A program made the translations under genes and the position numbers. From positions 62,001-126,000 of the forward strand of contig NZ_JABXWT010000002.1 of NCBI RefSeq assembly GCF_013377785.1: a DNA stretch of 64,000 nt, written 5' to 3'. Source of the stretch: Ruegeria haliotis. Lineage in GTDB: Bacteria > Pseudomonadota > Alphaproteobacteria > Rhodobacterales > Rhodobacteraceae. The notes under the pieces were generated by a model that had not been told where the DNA came from, did no database searches, and saw only the letters and a list, made by a program, of their open reading frames with translations. Shown here piece by piece: positions 28,560 to 37,697 of this stretch; the stretch's first letter is position 1, and every line of letters starts with the position of its first letter.

Positions 28560-29378
28560 ATGACACCTGAAACTCTTTTTTCACTGCAGGGTAAAACCGC
28601 ATTGGTGACGGGTGGTGCGACCGGCATTGGCCGTATGGCCGCCGAGGCATTGGTCCGCGCCGGAGCTCATGTCTTGATCGCGTCGCGCAAGGGGGATGCC
28701 TGCGCTGAAGCGGCGGCGGAATTGAATGCACTGGACGCACCGGGAAGCGCCGAGGGTTTTGCCGGGGATCTCGGCAGCAAGGAAGGTATCGAGGCACTGG
28801 TGTCTGACATTAATAAACGCACGGAACGACTTGATATATTAATGAATAATTCTGGTGTTTCATGGGGTGCGCCAATGGGGCAGTTTCCCTATGAAGCATG
28901 GGAAAAAGTAATGTCTGTCAATGTGGCCGGGATATTTGAACTCACACAGAGGTTGCTGCCTCTGCTGATGAAATCCGGAACACCAGAAGATCCCGCAAGG
29001 ATCGTGAATGTCGGCTCGGTGATGGGAGAGGTCCCTATGGGGGACGGCGCCTACAGCTATTCGGCGTCAAAAGCTGCCGTCCTCCATCTGACCAAGATCA
29101 TGGCCAAAGAACTGTCGCCCTACAACGTCACGGTCAACGCGCTGGCGCCTGGACCGTTCGTGTCCCGTATGACGGCTTTTGCCACAGCAGACGAAGATAC
29201 GCGCGAAAAGGTTGGCAAATCTGTGCCTCTGGGGCGTGTTGGGCGGGATGAGGATATTGCCGGCTGCATGTTGTTTTTGTGCGGTCGCGGCGGCAGTTAC
29301 GTCACCGGCGCCGTCATCCCTGTGTCAGGCGGTATCAACGTGGTGACTGCTGGCAATATTTTTGCCGAAGCGTTTTGA
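28560..29378 (+). CDS. Short-chain dehydrogenase/reductase (SDR)
   Basis: The 272-residue classical SDR has the cofactor motif TGGATGIG near residue 18, the NNSG motif near 97, the catalytic serine in NVGSVMG, and YSASKAA with the Tyr-x3-Lys pair near 168. It ends with a YVTGAVIPVSGG segment. CTGAGGAG precedes the ATG at 28560; the frame is open upstream but without a better start. It lies 12 bases before the phosphotransferase gene, probably in one transcript. Confidence 0.88.
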   Translation: MTPETLFSLQGKTALVTGGATGIGRMAAEALVRAGAHVLIASRKGDACAEAAAELNALDAPGSAEGFAGDLGSKEGIEALVSDINKRTERLDILMNNSGVSWGAPMGQFPYEAWEKVMSVNVAGIFELTQRLLPLLMKSGTPEDPARIVNVGSVMGEVPMGDGAYSYSASKAAVLHLTKIMAKELSPYNVTVNALAPGPFVSRMTAFATADEDTREKVGKSVPLGRVGRDEDIAGCMLFLCGRGGSYVTGAVIPVSGGINVVTAGNIFAEAF

Positions 29379-29390
29379 TCCGAGCGCCCG

Positions 29391-30422
29391 ATGAGCAAAG
29401 AAACCACATTGGATATCGCCGCTGTTGATGCTTACCTCAAAGAGTATCTGAACGGCTATGAAGGCCCGCTGGAAGCCACCAAATTCGCCGTGGGCCAGTC
29501 AAACCCAACCTTCGAATTACGCACTCCCAACCGATCTTACGTGTTGCGCCGCAAGCCCCCTGGGGTGTTGCTGAAATCGGCACATGCCGTTGATCGCGAG
29601 TTTCGTGTTCAACAGGCTCTGGCGGACAGCAATGTACCGGTTCCGAAAATGCATCTACTCTGCGAGGATGATGGCGTTATCGGGTCAGTTTTTTACGTCA
29701 TGGAGCATCTGAAGGGACGGATTTTTCTCGAGCCAACGCTGCGCAGCGAAAGCAACGACGTTCGAACTGGCGTTATGGATGAAATGAACCGTGTGCTTGC
29801 TGAACTGCATATGGTGGATATTGATGCGGCGGGCCTGTCCGATTACGGACCAATGGGCAACTATTTCGAACGCCAGATATCGCGCTGGACCAAGCAATAC
29901 CGCGCCTCGGAAACCTCAGCGATTGCGGATATGGATGCGCTAATTTCGGAATTAGAACGTTCAATCCCTGCAGATGACGGGCAAAGAACGCTGGTCCATG
30001 GCGACTATCGTATCGACAATCTGATGTTCGCATCGGAGGGAACCGGATGCATCGGCGTTCTGGATTGGGAGCTGTCGACAATCGGTCATCCTTACGCGGA
30101 TCTGGCTGCCGTGATCATGCAATGGCAAATGCAGCCTGGAACAGAAGGCCGTGGATTGGCCGGGATCGATCGGGAAAGTCTGGGCCTACCCAGCGATCAG
30201 GCATTCATCGCGCAATACTGCAAGCGGCGCGGCTTGCCTGGTATCCAGAACTTTGGGTTTTATCTGGCTTTCAATTTCTTTCGAATGGCCGCGATTTTAC
30301 AGGGCGTTTACAAGCGCGCTTTGGATGGAAATGCATCCGATCCCAAGCGCGCGCAAGCGTTTGGAACCTATGTTCCAATTTTCGCGCAGTGCGGGCTGGC
30401 CGCACTGGGAAAAGAGCTTTGA
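29391..30422 (+). CDS. Phosphotransferase (APH) family protein, ACAD10/11-like
   Basis: The 343-residue protein has the aminoglycoside phosphotransferase/choline kinase-like fold: VGQSNPTFEL and YVLRRKPPG (ATP-binding lysine region), the catalytic loop VHGDYRIDNLMF near 205, and VLDWELSTIGHPYADLA. The pattern matches the kinase domain of human ACAD10/11, which phosphorylates 4-hydroxyacyl-CoA for degradation, and such kinases often sit beside SDR and acyl-CoA genes in proteobacteria. A role in hydroxy-fatty-acid breakdown is inferred from that. Confidence 0.82.
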   Translation: MSKETTLDIAAVDAYLKEYLNGYEGPLEATKFAVGQSNPTFELRTPNRSYVLRRKPPGVLLKSAHAVDREFRVQQALADSNVPVPKMHLLCEDDGVIGSVFYVMEHLKGRIFLEPTLRSESNDVRTGVMDEMNRVLAELHMVDIDAAGLSDYGPMGNYFERQISRWTKQYRASETSAIADMDALISELERSIPADDGQRTLVHGDYRIDNLMFASEGTGCIGVLDWELSTIGHPYADLAAVIMQWQMQPGTEGRGLAGIDRESLGLPSDQAFIAQYCKRRGLPGIQNFGFYLAFNFFRMAAILQGVYKRALDGNASDPKRAQAFGTYVPIFAQCGLAALGKEL

Positions 30423-30458
30423 ATTTGCTCGGTTAGTGCTTGTGTCAAAATTGTTAAA

Positions 30459-31070
30459 TTAGGGCTCTGGAGATCTTTTTAGCTCCAGCTCCAGGTTCGC
30501 CAGACTATTTTTGCCAAAGAACATCTCCGTGCCCGAAAACAGGCTGGGTACCCCGAACACGCCGCGTCGCACAGCGGACTTGGTCTGCTCCTTGAGTTTT
30601 TGCTTTGTCCCTTCATTTGCAACGGCCTCTCGTATTTTTCGAACCGGCAGTTCGTTTTCCTGCAGGATGTCTGTCAAAACACCAATTTCATCCACCTTTT
30701 GACCATGCACCCAAATGGCATCAAATACGGCATCTATATATTTGTTTTCCCATGATTTACCGGATGCAGCATATGCCCCCCGCATGGCGAGTTTGGTATT
30801 CACAGGAAAATGTGGACTCATGTGAAAGCTCAGACCACGGCGACGCGCAAAGCGATGCAAGTCATGCGTCAGATAGGCAGTTTTTTGACGATTTTCCGAA
30901 AAGGCCTGAAACGGGCTTTGATTGTGGGTCGCCTTGAAGATGCCAGATAGCAAAACCGGGACATAATTAACCTCAACCTTGTGGCGCGCGGCCAGCTTTG
31001 GCAACATTTTGTGGGCCAAAAAGGCGTTCGGACTGCAAAAATCGTAAACGAAATCTATGCTTCGCGCCAT
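30459..31070 (-). CDS. 2-hydroxychromene-2-carboxylate isomerase-like DsbA-family protein
   Basis: The 203-residue protein begins IDFVYDFCSPNAFLAHKMLP, the kappa-GST/HCCA isomerase version of the thioredoxin-like opening, where the SP pair binds glutathione. It contains GVFGVPSLFSGTEMFFGKN (cis-proline region). Family members isomerise aromatic breakdown intermediates with glutathione or act as glutathione transferases. GGAGGATACC precedes the ATG. It converges on the phosphotransferase gene. The substrate is unknown. Confidence 0.85.
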   Translation of the reverse strand: MARSIDFVYDFCSPNAFLAHKMLPKLAARHKVEVNYVPVLLSGIFKATHNQSPFQAFSENRQKTAYLTHDLHRFARRRGLSFHMSPHFPVNTKLAMRGAYAASGKSWENKYIDAVFDAIWVHGQKVDEIGVLTDILQENELPVRKIREAVANEGTKQKLKEQTKSAVRRGVFGVPSLFSGTEMFFGKNSLANLELELKRSPEP

Positions 31071-31260
31071 GGTATCCTCCGGGGTTGGGTGTAACTGCGC
31101 ACAAGGCGAATCTGTAGCAGGATCAGTCTAGCAGTCCAAACGCCGTCTCGCTGGCAGCAATCGGACCTAAACAAATCTCGGCTGACGCCTTCAGAAATCA
31201 CTGTTGTTTCGTTCGCCGATTCACCAAGATCGGGCTGAAGGACAGGAGGTCAGACCACCC

Positions 31261-32493
31261 ATGCCCAGCCCCCAAGTGATGCTTGATCAGACGCGTCTAA
31301 ATCGCATCCGTTTATGGATGGACAGCTACGTCGAGCAACGAAAATACGCGGGCAGTTCGCTGCTGTTGCATCATAAAGGCAGCGAGGCCTTTTTTCACGC
31401 CAGCGGCCTGCGCAGCGTCGAGGAAAACCTTCCCTTCGAACGGGATACTTTGGTGCGGATTTATTCGATGACCAAACCTGTGACATCCGTTGCCCTGATG
31501 ATGCTGGCCGAGCAGGGCCTGTTTCACCTTGATGCCCCGCTGTCTGAGTTCATCCCCGAGTTTCAATCCATGCAAGCGTTGATACCGGGTGCCGAACGAC
31601 TGGATCAAACCGAAGATGCGACAACTCCGACGCTGCATCAATTGCTCACCCATACCAGCGGTTTCAGTTATCCGTTCAATCCCGGTCTGTTACCAGCAGC
31701 AATGGATGAACAGGACCTGATCTTCAAACCAGATCAAGGGCTTCTGGCCGATAGAGTACGTGATCTTGCAAGTCTTCCGCTTGCATTTAGACCCGGTTCC
31801 CGTTGGGAGTATTCAGTGAGTATCGATGTACTGGGCCGGGTGATCGAGGTGGTGTCCGGGCAGCCATTGGACAGGTTCTATGAGCAGGAGATATTTGCGC
31901 CGCTGGATATGTCCCAGATCGGGTTTTCGGTACCAGCTGGGGCAGGGGGACGCTTTGCGTCGCTTTACACACCTCTGTCGGGTGATGCCATGGCGTTGAA
32001 TTCAGCTGAATTAGGCTCTGACACTCTGCGCTTGGTGGATCACGCGGGGCAATCCCCGTTCGAAGAAACGACAACCTTTTCAGGCGGCGGAGGTTTGATC
32101 AGCACGATTGACGACTATGCCAAATTTACCGAAATGTTGCGCAATCGGGGCGTGGGCAATGGCCATCGGTTGCTGGGCTCTAAAACCGTAGAATTCATGA
32201 TGCGCAACCACTTACCGGGTGACATTGCATCAATGGGACCGCAGAGCTTTGCTGAACAGCCAATGGAAGGTGTCGGCTTTGGTCTGGGTGGTTCGGTCGT
32301 GTTGAACCCAAGTCGGGCGCGTGTTCCCGGGTCCGTCGGGGATTTCAGCTGGGGCGGCATGGCCTCAACCTTTTTCTGGATCGATTGGGAAAACGACCTG
32401 ACTGCCGTGTTCTTTACACAATTGTCGCCATCCAGCTCCTATCCTTCCCGGGCCGAGCTCAAAGCAATGGTTCTGGCCGCGATGATTGAATGA
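31261..32493 (+). CDS. Serine hydrolase of the beta-lactamase/EstB family
   Basis: The 410-residue protein has the class C beta-lactamase-like catalytic set: S69-x-x-K72 in IYSMTKPVTS and the Y184-S-V motif in WEYSVSID. The FGLGGSVV segment near residue 340 takes the place of the third motif. No signal peptide is visible, so it is probably a cytoplasmic esterase rather than a lactamase. AGGAGG lies 11 bases before the ATG at 31261. TesB follows 49 bases downstream. Confidence 0.82.
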   Translation: MPSPQVMLDQTRLNRIRLWMDSYVEQRKYAGSSLLLHHKGSEAFFHASGLRSVEENLPFERDTLVRIYSMTKPVTSVALMMLAEQGLFHLDAPLSEFIPEFQSMQALIPGAERLDQTEDATTPTLHQLLTHTSGFSYPFNPGLLPAAMDEQDLIFKPDQGLLADRVRDLASLPLAFRPGSRWEYSVSIDVLGRVIEVVSGQPLDRFYEQEIFAPLDMSQIGFSVPAGAGGRFASLYTPLSGDAMALNSAELGSDTLRLVDHAGQSPFEETTTFSGGGGLISTIDDYAKFTEMLRNRGVGNGHRLLGSKTVEFMMRNHLPGDIASMGPQSFAEQPMEGVGFGLGGSVVLNPSRARVPGSVGDFSWGGMASTFFWIDWENDLTAVFFTQLSPSSSYPSRAELKAMVLAAMIE

Positions 32494-32542
32494 TCTCGCA
32501 CCGGCTGATACGCCCTAAAAGACCAAAACCTGAGGGTGAACC

Positions 32543-33412
32543 ATGACCGACGCCGAGCGCATTCTTTTGGATCTTCTGAACATCGAGCGGCTTGAAGTCG
32601 ATCTGTTTCGCGGTACAGGCTCGGGTGGCGAAACGCCTATGCGTATTTTTGGTGGTCAAGTCATCGCACAGGCCTTGGCCGCTGCTTATAAAACCGTGGA
32701 TGACCGGCTGTGTCATTCGTTGCACGCCTATTTCATTCGCCCCGGAGATCCAACCATTCCTGTTATCTATCATGTGGATAGAGCGCGAGATGGAGGTTCA
32801 TTTACCACCCGCAGGGTGGTTGCGATCCAACACGGAAAACAGATCCTTAACATGTCGGCATCCTTCCACATTCAGGATGAGGGCTGGGAACACCAACACC
32901 CGATGCCGAAACTGAACCCTCCAGAAAGCTATCCGACACGGTCGGAACTGCGGCAGAAATATCTGGACCGTGTACCGGAAAATCTGCGCTTGGAGCTAAC
33001 CCGCGAACGCCCAATAGAAGTCCGCGAGGTGGATCATCTGGACCCGTTCAATCCGGTGGCATCGGATGACCGCAATCAAATCTGGTTCCGCATAGGCGCC
33101 GCAGCATCAGTGGACGCGAAGACTCAGCACCTGTTGCTGGCCTACGCCTCTGACATGAATTTGATGAGTTCCGGCATGCGCCCACATGGTCTGAGCTGGT
33201 TTACAGGAGAGGTCAACGGCGCCAGTCTTGATCACACCATCTGGTTCCACGCGCCGGTCCATTTCGAAAACTGGCACCTGTATGCGATGGAGTCACCCTG
33301 GACAGGGCAGGGGCGTAATTTCAATCGTGGTTCGATTTATTCGGAAGATGGTATGCTGGTCGCCTCTGTAGCTCAGGAAGGTTTGATGCGGAGAGTTCAG
33401 AAAAAACCTTAA
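32543..33412 (+). CDS. tesB: Acyl-CoA thioesterase II
   Basis: The 289-residue protein has the double-hotdog TesB form: RIFGGQVIAQALAAAYKTV near residue 35, HSLHAYFIRPGDP, and the catalytic Asp in LAYASDMNLM near 200, with a glutamine near the end (ASVAQEGLMR). It hydrolyses medium- to long-chain acyl-CoA. It converges on the SDR gene, the two TAA stop codons overlapping. Confidence 0.94.
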   Translation: MTDAERILLDLLNIERLEVDLFRGTGSGGETPMRIFGGQVIAQALAAAYKTVDDRLCHSLHAYFIRPGDPTIPVIYHVDRARDGGSFTTRRVVAIQHGKQILNMSASFHIQDEGWEHQHPMPKLNPPESYPTRSELRQKYLDRVPENLRLELTRERPIEVREVDHLDPFNPVASDDRNQIWFRIGAAASVDAKTQHLLLAYASDMNLMSSGMRPHGLSWFTGEVNGASLDHTIWFHAPVHFENWHLYAMESPWTGQGRNFNRGSIYSEDGMLVASVAQEGLMRRVQKKP

Positions 33413-34176
33413 CTATCTTCGATAAACTGTTGATTTAACTTTCGCATTCCAGCCAGCCAGCGGTCATAGTCCGCTGTTTTCAACTTCATGTAGTCCAGAA
33501 CTTGAGGATGCGGCAGAACAAGAAACTGTTCGCTACGAATGGCATCAACACATGCTTGTGCCACGTCTTCTGGTTCCAACATTCCGTCGATCGCGGCAAC
33601 TGAGTCTTCGTGTCCACGCGTCATCTCGGATCGCACGGCCTGTGGGCACAAAACAGATACACGCAGACCTTTATGTCCATAAGTCAACGACAACCATTCC
33701 GCCATTCCAACTGCAGCATGCTTAGTTACACCATAAGGTGCTGCGCCAGGCTGGTTCAAAAGGCCTGCCGCAGATGCCGTTATCAGAATGTAGCCGTCAC
33801 CGCGTTCTAACATCCGAGGAACCAAGTGGCGCGCTGTCCAGACATGAGACATCACATTGATCTTCCATATCCGGTCCCATTCTTCGTCAGGAACGTCCAA
33901 TCCACCAAGCGTCAGAATTCCTGCATTTGCGCAAAACAAATCGATTGGGCCGATTTGACTTTCGACATTCTCGATCAGCAACCTAATTGCTTCTTCGCTG
34001 GACACATCACATCCGAAGGCGTGCCCACCGATCATTTCAGCAACAGCTTTTGATTTGGCGTCATCGATATCAGCACATACAACGCGCGCACCTTCATGTG
34101 CATATCGCATTGCCATACCTTTACCGATTCCCTGGGCCGCGCCAGTAACAACGACTGTTTTGCCATGCAGTTCCAT
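33409..34176 (-). CDS. Short-chain dehydrogenase/reductase (SDR)
   Basis: The 255-residue SDR has TGAAQGIGKGMAM near residue 9, a CADIDD segment suggesting NAD(H) preference, CANAGI near 82, the catalytic serine in TASAAG and YGVTKHA with the Tyr-x3-Lys pair near 148. The ATG at 34176 follows TTGGAGCGTCTA; the longer frame to 34209 lacks a site. It is transcribed towards tesB. The substrate is unknown. Confidence 0.88.
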   Translation of the reverse strand: MELHGKTVVVTGAAQGIGKGMAMRYAHEGARVVCADIDDAKSKAVAEMIGGHAFGCDVSSEEAIRLLIENVESQIGPIDLFCANAGILTLGGLDVPDEEWDRIWKINVMSHVWTARHLVPRMLERGDGYILITASAAGLLNQPGAAPYGVTKHAAVGMAEWLSLTYGHKGLRVSVLCPQAVRSEMTRGHEDSVAAIDGMLEPEDVAQACVDAIRSEQFLVLPHPQVLDYMKLKTADYDRWLAGMRKLNQQFIEDS

Positions 34177-34514
34177 TAGACGCTCCAACAATGCCAATAG
34201 AAGCGTCATCGTAGGGCGTTGACACTCAATTTAGAATACATGCTACTTTTACCATAATATCGATTATGCGTATCTTTTCACAACCCGAACACATTTGTCG
34301 GAGTACGTAAATAATGGGACTGAATTATTGAGACTCGCTTCCCATTGAATTCAACACCTTAAGACTTTTGCGCTTTTTGCATATTTCGACGATCCAGGCG
34401 TTGCAAGTCGACGTCAGCACGCGTCGGAACGTTCACTGAAATCTGGACGTGTCGAGGTTAGTTGCCGAAGTCAGACCAAAGGACCATCCGGTCGTTGCAG
34501 ATCGTTCTCTACCC
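34177..34514. other. Intergenic stretch between SDR start and DUF2130 stop
   Basis: I find no gene. It holds an AT-rich part with the perfect palindrome CATAAT-ATCG-ATTATG at 34253-34268, about 80 bases upstream of the SDR start, possibly an operator for that gene. The rest shows no feature I can support. Confidence 0.35.
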
Positions 34515-35666
34515 TTAGTCGTCGTTCCCGATCAGCAACGCCTCAACGCTTTCAATTTCAGGCATCGACCGACCAGCAATCCCCTGCAAATCACCGTGCA
34601 TCCCAACCGTTGACGCGATCACCAGATCAATCTGTTTGGACCGCAACGCCCACTGCTTTTCCATGAAGACACGTTCCCTGCGCAGATTGTCTTGCATGTC
34701 CTCGAAGCGTTCGACAATCGCATCGATGCGTTGCTTGAATTGGGTTCCGGTCAGGTAGTCATAAATCATTTCCATCTTAGTTTCCTGCCCCATCGCGCGG
34801 CCCTTGGCATTTGCCACGTCGATCAAACCTTGGCGCAAGGAGGACGCCAGCGGGACTGCGTAGCGCGGCGCACAAACCCAGATGCCATCAACCATGGCGA
34901 AACTGTCAATCCCCTCAGGCAGGGCTTGGGAGGTAATCACAGCCACCTCACATCCCGCGGCCCGCTGGTCATCGCGCAATTTTGCAAGCCAACCGGCAGT
35001 CCAGTTCTTTGTACGTTTGCTTTCCCACAGAATACTGCCAGCGATCCCTTTCGTTGCAGTTACCTCTTGACGAACATCCGCACCACTGACGCCTTTGGCA
35101 ACGGGTAGGAAGGCATCCATAGGAAAGGCCGCACCGAGTGTTTCTTCCAACACAATTTCCGCTGCTTCTCCTTGTGTCTGCATCGAACCTTGTTCGGATT
35201 TCTGTTTCAGCGCTTCGATCTGACGTTTCATGCCCTGCATGACTTGTTCTTGTTCGGCCAGTTTTAATTCGGCCTTCTCATTCGCCTCGCGGGTCAGCTT
35301 TTCAGCTAGTGCCGGACGTTCTGCCGCGAGCATCTTTTGCAAGGTCAGCTCCATCTCGGCCTCCTTGTCTTTGAGCTCCTGTTCACGTTTCAGCGCAGCA
35401 GCTTGGGCCATTTGGGCTTCGCGCAGCTTTTCGTCCTGAGCCTTGATGCGTTCTACAAGAGCAGCCTGTTCTGCTGCGGTTTCAGCTTTGGCCGCATCTT
35501 TGGCCTGCGCCTGCGCAACTGCCAGCGCCTTTGTCGCTTGCGCCTCTTGCTTGGCCAGCTCATCATTGAAAGACGCCCGGAGCTCGGCCAGCATCGGGCC
35601 AGCTAGTTGCTCGGTCAGCTCAATTTCGTTGGAACACTTTGGGCACTGGATCTTCAACTCGGACAT
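34515..35666 (-). CDS. DUF2130 protein: zinc-ribbon-like start, coiled coil, nuclease-like C-terminal domain
   Basis: The 383-residue protein has three parts. A CPKC pair at 8-11 hints at half a zinc ribbon. Residues 30-160 form a long Ala/Glu/Lys/Gln-rich coiled coil. Residues 165-375 match DUF2130; here D197 (GADVRQEV) and E215-S-K217 (ILWESKRTK) are spaced like the D...ExK active site of PD-(D/E)XK nucleases. The family has no established role. It lies alone between an SDR gene and a helicase gene remnant. Nuclease activity is inferred from the motif only. Confidence 0.75.
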   Translation of the reverse strand: MSELKIQCPKCSNEIELTEQLAGPMLAELRASFNDELAKQEAQATKALAVAQAQAKDAAKAETAAEQAALVERIKAQDEKLREAQMAQAAALKREQELKDKEAEMELTLQKMLAAERPALAEKLTREANEKAELKLAEQEQVMQGMKRQIEALKQKSEQGSMQTQGEAAEIVLEETLGAAFPMDAFLPVAKGVSGADVRQEVTATKGIAGSILWESKRTKNWTAGWLAKLRDDQRAAGCEVAVITSQALPEGIDSFAMVDGIWVCAPRYAVPLASSLRQGLIDVANAKGRAMGQETKMEMIYDYLTGTQFKQRIDAIVERFEDMQDNLRRERVFMEKQWALRSKQIDLVIASTVGMHGDLQGIAGRSMPEIESVEALLIGNDD

Positions 35667-35832
35667 GCGCTCGCCTTAGAAATTTGGAGAAAGTTGAAGC
35701 TACCATGTAACTCAATGCGCCTCCAGAGTGGGTACTTATAGTCGATCCCATCTCGCCTGATTATTTGGCCTATGGCAGTGGTTGAACGACAATAACGCAT
35801 GCTGCGGATAGAGCACCTTTATCGAATATTGA

Positions 35833-35949
35833 CTAATGCGGGAACTCGAAGACGGCCCCTACTTTGGGGACAAAGTTATCCGGCACAACGATAGCGACAC
35901 TCTGACGTGCCCGGGTCAGTGCCACATAGGTTTTCGTCTTGGACTGCCC
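35833..35949 (-). pseudogene. C-terminal remnant of a superfamily 1 (UvrD-like) helicase gene
   Basis: A 38-codon fragment on the minus strand reads KTYVALTRARQSVAIVV, which is helicase motif VI of UvrD/Rep-type enzymes, and continues to a natural TAG stop at 35833-35835. An in-frame TAA (35950-35952) lies just upstream and no earlier helicase motif is found. The fragment looks like the surviving tail of a deleted gene. It lies between DUF2130 and the glutathione transferase gene. Confidence 0.5.
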
Positions 35950-36136
35950 TTAAGGTGATCCGACAACATTCAAAAATGGATTGTGCAAATCCCCTATCAT
36001 GCTGAAAAAACAAAAACAGAAATTTATCCAGACGGATCTGGATCAGCGAGAGTGACACGTAATTGAAGACAGTTGAACGAAAAATCGCTCGCAACTCCCA
36101 CTTTCGGTACAGGTACATGAACGCTAGTCTGATGGA

Positions 36137-36784
36137 ATGAAGAAACCAGTTGTGCTTCGTGGCTACCAGTTCAGCGTATACAATCGCATTGTCCGTATTG
36201 CGCTGCACGAGAAGGGAATCTCGTACGAAACAGAGGAAATTGATCCTTTTGCATCCAATATTCCCGCAGACTACTTGAAGCGCCATCCGTTTCGTTGCGT
36301 ACCGGTTCTAAGCCACGGTGCATTTGACGTTTATGAAACGGCAGCAATCCTTCGTTACATTGATGCTGCTTTCAACGGTCCGGCCCTAATGCCGGTCGGA
36401 GCCAAACCTCTCACTCGCGTTGCGCAAGTCGTTTCGATTATGGACAGTTACGGCTACCGTCCCATGGTTCGTCAGGTGTTCGCTCAACGTGTATTCTGCC
36501 CGGCAGTTGGTGAAGAAAGCGACGAAACCGAAGTTGCGATCGGCATCAAAGCGTCCCTGCCCGTTCTAGACGCGCTAAACACACTCGCTTCGGAGGGCAA
36601 CGTCCTTAACGGTAAGAATTTCACGCTTGCTGATTGCCACCTCGCGCCGATGGTTGCGTATTTCATCCAAGCGCCCGAGGGTGCAAAAGAGCTGACCAAA
36701 TACTCTGCACTTGCTGATTGGTGGGCGCGCATCTCGCAGCGAAAAAGCATCAAAGCAACTGATCCCGGCCTTCCGCCTGGCTGA
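36137..36784 (+). CDS. Glutathione S-transferase family protein
   Basis: The 215-residue protein has a thioredoxin-like N-terminus (VVLRGYQFSVYNRIVRIALHEKG, with the FSVYNR stretch in the glutathione-site position), the cis-proline and VYETAAILRYID segment near 65-76 (E-[ST/TA] glutathione contact), and an all-helical C-terminus with the N-capping motif FTLADCHLAPM near 162. It would conjugate or reduce substrates with glutathione. No clear operon partner. The upstream 190 bases carry no recognised promoter. Confidence 0.85.
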   Translation: MKKPVVLRGYQFSVYNRIVRIALHEKGISYETEEIDPFASNIPADYLKRHPFRCVPVLSHGAFDVYETAAILRYIDAAFNGPALMPVGAKPLTRVAQVVSIMDSYGYRPMVRQVFAQRVFCPAVGEESDETEVAIGIKASLPVLDALNTLASEGNVLNGKNFTLADCHLAPMVAYFIQAPEGAKELTKYSALADWWARISQRKSIKATDPGLPPG

Positions 36785-36881
36785 GACCGCGGCCCAATTC
36801 AGCACCCCAAGCACTAGTTCTTGTTGCAACCGCCGTCCCACCACTCAAGTGATCCGACAGAAACCGATTTTACTGGCCTCA

Positions 36882-37697
36882 TCATGTCATCACCTCGGCT
36901 TCCGTCGTGATATCAGGATCTGTCCCGGTTACTTCCAGCACCACCCGTTCCAACATGGGTGTAACTGCTACGATGCCGCTACCGTTTTTCAACGTTTCCG
37001 GTACCGACTTAGCGTGCACAAGACCGCCGGCTTCGCGAATGATCAGAATTCCCGCCAACGCGTCCCATGCGTTCAAGTGTGCCTCATAGTATCCCTCGGC
37101 GCGGCCTTGTGCGACCGACATCAAGCTAATTGCGGCTGAACCATTACGACGATATTCCATTTTGGCTGCGATGGTCAGGCGGATGATATCCAAGTAGTTT
37201 TGCAGCGGCCCGCGGGAAGAACGGCCCAACAAAAGCAGAGCCTGATCCGGTCGGCTGCAATCGGACACGTGAAGTGGTTGGTCGTTGCAAAAGGCACCCT
37301 GCCCCTTTCTTGCCCAACACAGCTCATCCCGGTCTGCGGCATAGATTACACCAAGTTCGATGTTGCCATTCTCGCAATATGCGATTGAAACAGCCCAGTC
37401 GGGTAAGCCACGCATGAAATTGGCCGTCCCATCAATTGGGTCGACGACCCACAATGCGTCGCCGTGACCCGTATTTCCGTCTTCTTCTCCCAACACCGCA
37501 TCTGTGGGATAATATTGCGAGATAAGAGCGCGGATAAGCTCCTCTACCTGGCGGTCTGCGGTGGTTACAAAGTCCTGCAGCCCCTTTACCGAAATGAACT
37601 CGTCATCTTTTCGGCGGTATTGATCACGCGCCAATTTACCGGCCTCCATAGCCAGAAACTTGGCAAAATCCAGTTTAGATTTGAATGTCTTAGTCAT
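36882..37697 (-). CDS. Inositol monophosphatase-family phosphatase
   Basis: The 271-residue protein has the lithium-sensitive phosphatase motifs: GEEDG near residue 70, WVVDPIDGTANFMRGLPDWAVSI near 83 (metal-binding DPIDGT), and the second metal site LNAWDALAGILIIREAGG near 208. The family dephosphorylates inositol phosphate, histidinol phosphate or related esters. It overlaps the lacI-type gene by eight bases and ends the operon that holds a sugar-type ABC transporter and a phosphodiesterase. In that context, phosphate release from an imported inositol or polyol phosphate is a reasonable inference. Confidence 0.9.
   Translation of the reverse strand: MTKTFKSKLDFAKFLAMEAGKLARDQYRRKDDEFISVKGLQDFVTTADRQVEELIRALISQYYPTDAVLGEEDGNTGHGDALWVVDPIDGTANFMRGLPDWAVSIAYCENGNIELGVIYAADRDELCWARKGQGAFCNDQPLHVSDCSRPDQALLLLGRSSRGPLQNYLDIIRLTIAAKMEYRRNGSAAISLMSVAQGRAEGYYEAHLNAWDALAGILIIREAGGLVHAKSVPETLKNGSGIVAVTPMLERVVLEVTGTDPDITTEAEVMT

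Noticed and set aside
35667..36136. Integration scar or mobile element between DUF2130 and the GST gene
   Set aside because: Apart from the helicase tail I found no transposase, terminal repeats, att-like duplication or tRNA at the borders.
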